DNA from: Deltaproteobacteria bacterium
Lineage (GTDB): Bacteria > Desulfobacterota > Syntrophia > Syntrophales > Smithellaceae
Direction: 5' to 3'
Assembly: GCA_009668925.1 (NCBI GenBank)
Contig: SBEK01000160.1
Coordinates: 1 to 9,026 of the forward strand
DNA length: 9,026 bases
This document shows, one piece after another, positions 6,198 to 9,026 of the stretch; positions within the stretch are counted from its first letter, which is position 1, and every line of letters begins with the position of its first letter. The translations under genes and the position numbers were made by a program. The notes under the pieces are model-generated. The model saw only the letters and a list, made by a program, of their open reading frames with translations. It searched no databases and was not told the origin of the DNA.

Positions 6198-6235
6198 AAG
6201 AGCCGCCCGGGCAACCCGAACGGCTCTTTCTTTTG
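6198..6235 (+). terminator. Intrinsic terminator of the dedA operon
   Basis: AAGAGCCG (6198-6205) pairs perfectly with CGGCTCTT (6221-6228), and an inner CGGG/CCCG pairing closes a three-base CAA loop. The stem runs into TTTCTTTTG. It lies 31 bases after the stop of the bactofilin-like gene. On the minus strand it may also stop transcription from the convergent ferredoxin-like gene that ends at 6284. Confidence 0.85.
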
Positions 6236-6283
6236 ACTTCCATTATGGTGATCCGTTTGACCGCCCCTCGACCTGGGGCTCGT

Positions 6284-7036
6284 CTAAACCCACTCTTCGG
6301 AAAGGACATCACCCTGGATGCCGATCACGACGGCTTTGAGGGGAACTTTTCTCGCGGCCTTTTGCAGACCGGCCCGGGCCACCTGCATGAGCCCGCGGCA
6401 GCAGGGAACCTGCATCATAATCACCGAAAGTGTGTTGATTTTCGCCTCATCCGCCAACCGGCGGATTTTTTCGACATACTCATCCTGCCCCTGATCCAGC
6501 TTGGGGCAACCGATCGCCAGGCTCTTCCCTTTCAAAAAGCGGTTGTGAAAATCGCCCAGGGCAAAAGCGACGCAGTCCGCGGCCAGCACGACATCTTTGC
6601 CGCGGAAGAATTCGGCGGCGGGATTCACCAGATGCAGTTGAATCGGCCAGTGGGTCAGTTCGGAAGGCTGCGGCCCCGCCTGTCTTGCTGCCGCCGGCGC
6701 CTTCCGGTCAAATACGGCGGGAGCTGATCCGGGACAGCCGCCCCCCGCTGGCGGCATGACGTTTAATGTCGGACGGGAGGACAATGCTTCTTGCCGGCTG
6801 CGGGCCATAGCTTCATGAACCAGCTTTTCGTCAAAGGGATCGGCGTCCCGTTCTTCGATGGACAATGCATCTTCCGGACATTCACCGATGCAGGCGCCCA
6901 GGCCGTCGCAGAAAACGTCGCTCACCAGCCGGGCCTTACCGTTAATGATCTTGATGGCCCCTTCAGCGCAGCCCGTCACGCACAAACCGCAGCCGGTGCA
7001 TTTCTCTTCGTCGATTTTGATGATCTTGCGTTTCAT
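6284..7036 (-). CDS. Ferredoxin-like 4Fe-4S protein with C-terminal cysteine domain
   Basis: A 250-residue cytoplasmic iron-sulfur protein of a family common in strict anaerobes, with no firmly established function that I know of. The N-terminal ferredoxin domain has one full [4Fe-4S] motif, CTGCGLCVTGC (C13, C16, C19, C23). The second motif, CDGLGACIGECP (C43, C49, C53), has Leu46 where the second cysteine normally stands. I recall the CDGLGAC form in relatives, so it is probably a family trait, perhaps a [3Fe-4S] or other cluster. After a Pro/Ala-rich linker with GGGCPG (C101) comes a C-terminal domain with THWPIQLHLV (128-137), AADCV (C155), IGCPKLD (C177) and VPCC (C212, C213), which could hold a further metal site. 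ATG 7036 has GGAG about 9-10 bases upstream. It lies 74 bases downstream of mdh on the same strand and could be co-transcribed. Confidence 0.85.
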   Translation of the reverse strand: MKRKIIKIDEEKCTGCGLCVTGCAEGAIKIINGKARLVSDVFCDGLGACIGECPEDALSIEERDADPFDEKLVHEAMARSRQEALSSRPTLNVMPPAGGGCPGSAPAVFDRKAPAAARQAGPQPSELTHWPIQLHLVNPAAEFFRGKDVVLAADCVAFALGDFHNRFLKGKSLAIGCPKLDQGQDEYVEKIRRLADEAKINTLSVIMMQVPCCRGLMQVARAGLQKAARKVPLKAVVIGIQGDVLSEEWV

Positions 7037-7096
7037 ACGATGACTCTCCAGTCTTTGTTCATTAAGTTCTTAAAAAGACTGTAATCATCAAATCCG

Positions 7097-7122
7097 GAGA
7101 TGGCAAGACGTCAGGCCATCTT
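7097..7122 (-). repeat. Inverted repeat across the mdh stop codon
   Basis: AGATGGC (7098-7104) and GCCATCT (7115-7121) form a perfect 7-bp stem around a 10-base loop that includes the mdh stop. On the minus strand the next T-run lies about 20 bases beyond the stem, so it is not a standard terminator. It may protect the mdh mRNA end or lower read-through into the ferredoxin-like gene. Confidence 0.3.
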
Positions 7123-8043
7123 CTTCATGGCTTCAACAAGTTCGCGCACGGCGGCAGCGGACTTGTCCAGGGCCTTCTTCTCTTCGGCGGTCAGATTCAG
7201 AGAAACGATTTGTAGAATGCCGTTTTTGCCCAGTTTAACCGGCACACCGACGAAAAGGCCGGTAATGCCGTATTCGCCTTCGAGGTAAGCGGCGCAGGGC
7301 AGAATCTTCTTTTTGTCTTTCAGGATGGATTCGGCCATCTCGACTGCCGCGGAGGCCGGAGCATAGTAAGCGCTGCCGGTCTTCAAAAGCCCGACGATTT
7401 CCGCCCCGCCGTTGCGCGTCCGCGCGGCCAGTTCTTCGATTCGTTGGCTCGTCATCAGCTCCGTGATCGGAATGCCCGCCACGGTTGAAAAGCGCGGCAG
7501 CGGAACCATCGTGTCGCCGTGCCCCCCCAGCACGAGGGCATGGATATTCTCCACGGAGACCTCCAATTCCCTGGAAATGAAGGCGCGAAACCGGGCGGAA
7601 TCCAAAACGCCCGCCATGCCGACGATCCGGTTTTTGGGAAAACCGCTTTCCTCCATCGCCACATGGCACATGGCATCCAGAGGATTGCTGACGATGATCA
7701 GAATCGCACCGGGCGAATAGGCGGCGACCTGCCTTACGACATTTTTCATAATGCCCCGGTTGGTGGCCAGAAGATCATCGCGGCTCATGCCCGGTTTGCG
7801 GGGAATGCCCGCCGTGATGATCACGATATCGGAATCCGCCGACGCCTCATAATGGTTCGCGCCGATCAGCCGCGCATCGTGTTTTTCGATCGGAGCCGCC
7901 TGGGCCAAATCCAGAGATTTGCCCTGCGGCACCCCCTCGATAATATCGATCAGCACGACGTCAGCCAACTCTTTTTCGGCCAGCCGCTGCGCGGCCGTCG
8001 CTCCGACATTACCCGCTCCCACTACTGTGACTTTTTGATTCAT
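7111..8043 (-). CDS. mdh: Malate dehydrogenase (LDH-like, NAD-dependent)
   Basis: A 310-residue enzyme, normal length for the LDH-like malate dehydrogenases. It interconverts malate and oxaloacetate with NAD in central carbon metabolism. The Rossmann fold has GAGNVG (9-14) and Asp33 at the end of the second strand, which selects NAD over NADP. The substrate loop [14 protein letters not shown] carries R82 and R88; the arginine at 82, rather than Gln as in lactate dehydrogenase, gives malate specificity. SNPLD lies at 119-123, and the catalytic pair is D148 (with R151) and H175 in GGHGDTMV. Start ATG 8043 has an AGGGATGGGA purine stretch upstream. A 110-base gap separates it from cobU upstream, so it may have its own promoter. 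The ferredoxin-like gene follows 74 bases downstream. Confidence 0.95.
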   Translation of the reverse strand: MNQKVTVVGAGNVGATAAQRLAEKELADVVLIDIIEGVPQGKSLDLAQAAPIEKHDARLIGANHYEASADSDIVIITAGIPRKPGMSRDDLLATNRGIMKNVVRQVAAYSPGAILIIVSNPLDAMCHVAMEESGFPKNRIVGMAGVLDSARFRAFISRELEVSVENIHALVLGGHGDTMVPLPRFSTVAGIPITELMTSQRIEELAARTRNGGAEIVGLLKTGSAYYAPASAAVEMAESILKDKKKILPCAAYLEGEYGITGLFVGVPVKLGKNGILQIVSLNLTAEEKKALDKSAAAVRELVEAMKKMA

Positions 8044-8130
8044 GTTCCCATCCCTGACAGGTTTATTTTCGATGATTCGTTCAGAGTTATTTTTCCTATA
8101 TCAAAACATAGAATAAAGCAATTTTGCGAT

Positions 8131-8153
8131 CCGGGATACGCCTGCCCGGGCAG
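8131..8153. repeat. GC-rich palindrome directly after cobU
   Basis: CTGCCCGGGCAG (8142-8153) is a perfect 12-base palindrome touching the cobU stop codon. Its CCCGG part can alternatively pair with CCGGG at 8131-8135. No T-run follows on the minus strand, so if it ends cobU transcription it does so weakly. It could instead be an operator ahead of mdh. Confidence 0.35.
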
Positions 8154-8705
8154 CTATTTAATCACCATCGGGATTCCGGCGACCATAAAGATGACGCGGG
8201 AGGCTTTATCCGCCAGGACCTGGTTGGCAAACCCCAGGGCATCCCGGTAAATGCGCCCCAGCGGATGGGGCGGCACAATTCCCAAACCGACTTCGTTGGC
8301 GACGACGAGCCATTGTCCGCCGAGACGGACCTGCGCGGCAATCAGTTCTTCAATCTCTTCCCGGATTTTTTGCAGGACGATTTCATCGGCAGAACCTTCC
8401 GGAAGCGACAAAAGCAGGTTGCTCACCAGCAAGGTGATGCAGTCGACAATCACGAGGTCGGCCGCAGGCGGCGTTAAATGGCGGCCGATGTCGAGCGGAA
8501 TTTCCAGCGTCCGCCAGGCCGCGGGCCGCGACGCTTTGTGGTTCATGATGCGCCGGGCCATTTCCTCATCGCCCGCCGTGGCCGTCGCAATGAAAAGAAC
8601 GGACTTTCCTGACTGAGAGGCGAGTTTTTCGACAAACGTACTTTTCCCGCTGCGCGCTCCGCCCAGAATGAGCGTCAGGCCGTTTTCGGGAATTTCAGGA
8701 TTCAT
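8154..8705 (-). CDS. cobU: Adenosylcobinamide kinase / adenosylcobinamide-phosphate guanylyltransferase CobU
   Basis: A 183-residue bifunctional enzyme of cobamide (vitamin B12) nucleotide-loop assembly. It phosphorylates adenosylcobinamide and then attaches GMP, giving adenosylcobinamide-GDP for CobS. The P-loop GGARSGKS is at 15-22. The IMNHKASRPAAW segment (53-64) contains H56, which matches His46 of Salmonella CobU, the residue that carries the GMP. The signature ANEVGLGIVPPHPLGRIYRD lies at 136-155. The C-terminal GIPMVIK matches the family end. The N-terminus is about 8 residues longer than in Salmonella. The ATG follows the upstream gene's TGA with no gap, and AAAGGA inside that gene's end serves as ribosome site, so the two are translationally coupled. 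CobS is not in the window. Confidence 0.95.
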   Translation of the reverse strand: MNPEIPENGLTLILGGARSGKSTFVEKLASQSGKSVLFIATATAGDEEMARRIMNHKASRPAAWRTLEIPLDIGRHLTPPAADLVIVDCITLLVSNLLLSLPEGSADEIVLQKIREEIEELIAAQVRLGGQWLVVANEVGLGIVPPHPLGRIYRDALGFANQVLADKASRVIFMVAGIPMVIK

Positions 8706-9026
8706 TCATTTTTCCTTTCGGTCTTTCAATTGTTCCAGGGCTGTTTTCGATGTCCGAAAATCGTCTTCGGAAAAAATCTCCAGTGTCAATACGCCGCGGT
8801 AATCGGCGCGGACCAATTCGTCAATGGCCGGACCCAGGATCTCCTGCGGCATTCGCGCCAGGGATTGGTGGTCGCGCCCCGCCACGCCGTGGATGTGAAC
8901 CACGCGTGTTCGCTTCAGGGCGCCGCGCAGATACGCGACCGGGTCCTGGCCGTCGAGCCAGAGATGGCCGATATCCACCGCGCGGCTTACGGCAATTTTT
9001 TCCAGCACCGGTTCGTAGAAATCCAG
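8706..9026 (-). CDS. TIM-barrel AP endonuclease 2-like protein, C-terminal part; candidate CbiR cobamide hydrolase
   Basis: The gene runs off the right edge; 106 C-terminal residues are visible. They contain metal-site motifs of the xylose isomerase-like TIM barrel (AP endonuclease 2 superfamily): VDIGHLWLDG with Asp and His, VVHIHG with two His, and LTLEIF with Glu. By fold alone it would be called a sugar phosphate isomerase/epimerase. The context argues for something else. It lies directly before cobU with no spacer (TGA then ATG), and CbiR, the cobamide-remodelling hydrolase described from Akkermansia muciniphila, belongs to this superfamily and, as I recall, often sits beside cobamide assembly genes. 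CbiR removes the nucleotide loop from salvaged cobamides, giving a precursor that CobU-type enzymes can rebuild. An internal GTG at 9008 is not the start, because the frame is open to the edge. The superfamily is firm; the CbiR identity is inferred. Confidence 0.75.
   Translation of the reverse strand: MDFYEPVLEKIAVSRAVDIGHLWLDGQDPVAYLRGALKRTRVVHIHGVAGRDHQSLARMPQEILGPAIDELVRADYRGVLTLEIFSEDDFRTSKTALEQLKDRKEK

Noticed and set aside
6188..6727. A + strand open frame starting in the dedA-operon terminator
   Set aside because: It begins inside a terminator hairpin and lies antisense to the ferredoxin-like gene.
8095..8121. Possible minus-strand promoter for mdh (TTGCTT and TATAGG)
   Set aside because: The spacer is only 15 bases and both boxes are imperfect; the AT-rich gap may well hold a promoter, but I cannot place it.
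7519..8250. A 243-codon + strand open frame opposite mdh
   Set aside because: It overlaps mdh and part of cobU in antisense and has no family features; both opposing genes are unmistakable.
1..9026. Mobile element, CRISPR, toxin-antitoxin or phage defence system
   Set aside because: I looked for transposase motifs, direct repeats with regular spacing, small overlapping gene pairs and defence domains and found none.

Overview
The window looks like chromosomal DNA of a strictly anaerobic bacterium of moderately high GC, most likely a deltaproteobacterium (Desulfobacterota) of the Syntrophus/Smithella kind. This is an inference from gene content: a radical 4-hydroxybutyryl-CoA dehydratase-type enzyme, a ferredoxin-like protein of a family I know from strict anaerobes, an LDH-type malate dehydrogenase, cobamide assembly genes, and DUF1848 and DUF3795 proteins. 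I see no rRNA, tRNA, CRISPR array, transposase or phage gene.

Left part (1-2843, all + strand): the tail of an unidentified gene and a terminator-like hairpin, then a compact cluster. Its members are a DUF1848 protein with a radical-SAM-like cysteine motif at its C-terminus, a flavodoxin-fold NAD(P)H oxidoreductase joined to it by an ATGA overlap, a small protein with 12 cysteines (DUF3795), and a GNAT acetyltransferase. A long hairpin lies before the DUF3795 gene. The cluster ends at a strong stem-loop shared with the convergent gene to the right.

Middle (2907-6235): a monocistronic minus-strand gene encodes a 4-hydroxybutyryl-CoA dehydratase-like (AbfD/HpaB superfamily) enzyme. It keeps the [4Fe-4S] ligand pattern but seems to have lost acidic active-site residues known from the clostridial enzyme. 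A 242-bp region separates it from a divergent + strand operon with a good sigma70-type promoter, the membrane protein gene dedA, and a signal-peptide protein with a bactofilin-like repeat domain plus membrane helices. A clear intrinsic terminator closes that operon.

Right part (6284-9026, all minus strand; transcription runs right to left): the C-terminal part of a TIM-barrel protein resembling the cobamide-remodelling hydrolase CbiR, directly followed by cobU, then malate dehydrogenase (mdh), then a two-cluster ferredoxin-like protein. The TIM-barrel gene and cobU are adjacent with no spacer and probably form a cobamide salvage or remodelling unit.

The most interesting items are the divergent AbfD-like enzyme, the CbiR-like/CobU pair, and the DUF1848-flavoprotein-DUF3795-GNAT cluster, whose combined role I do not recognise.
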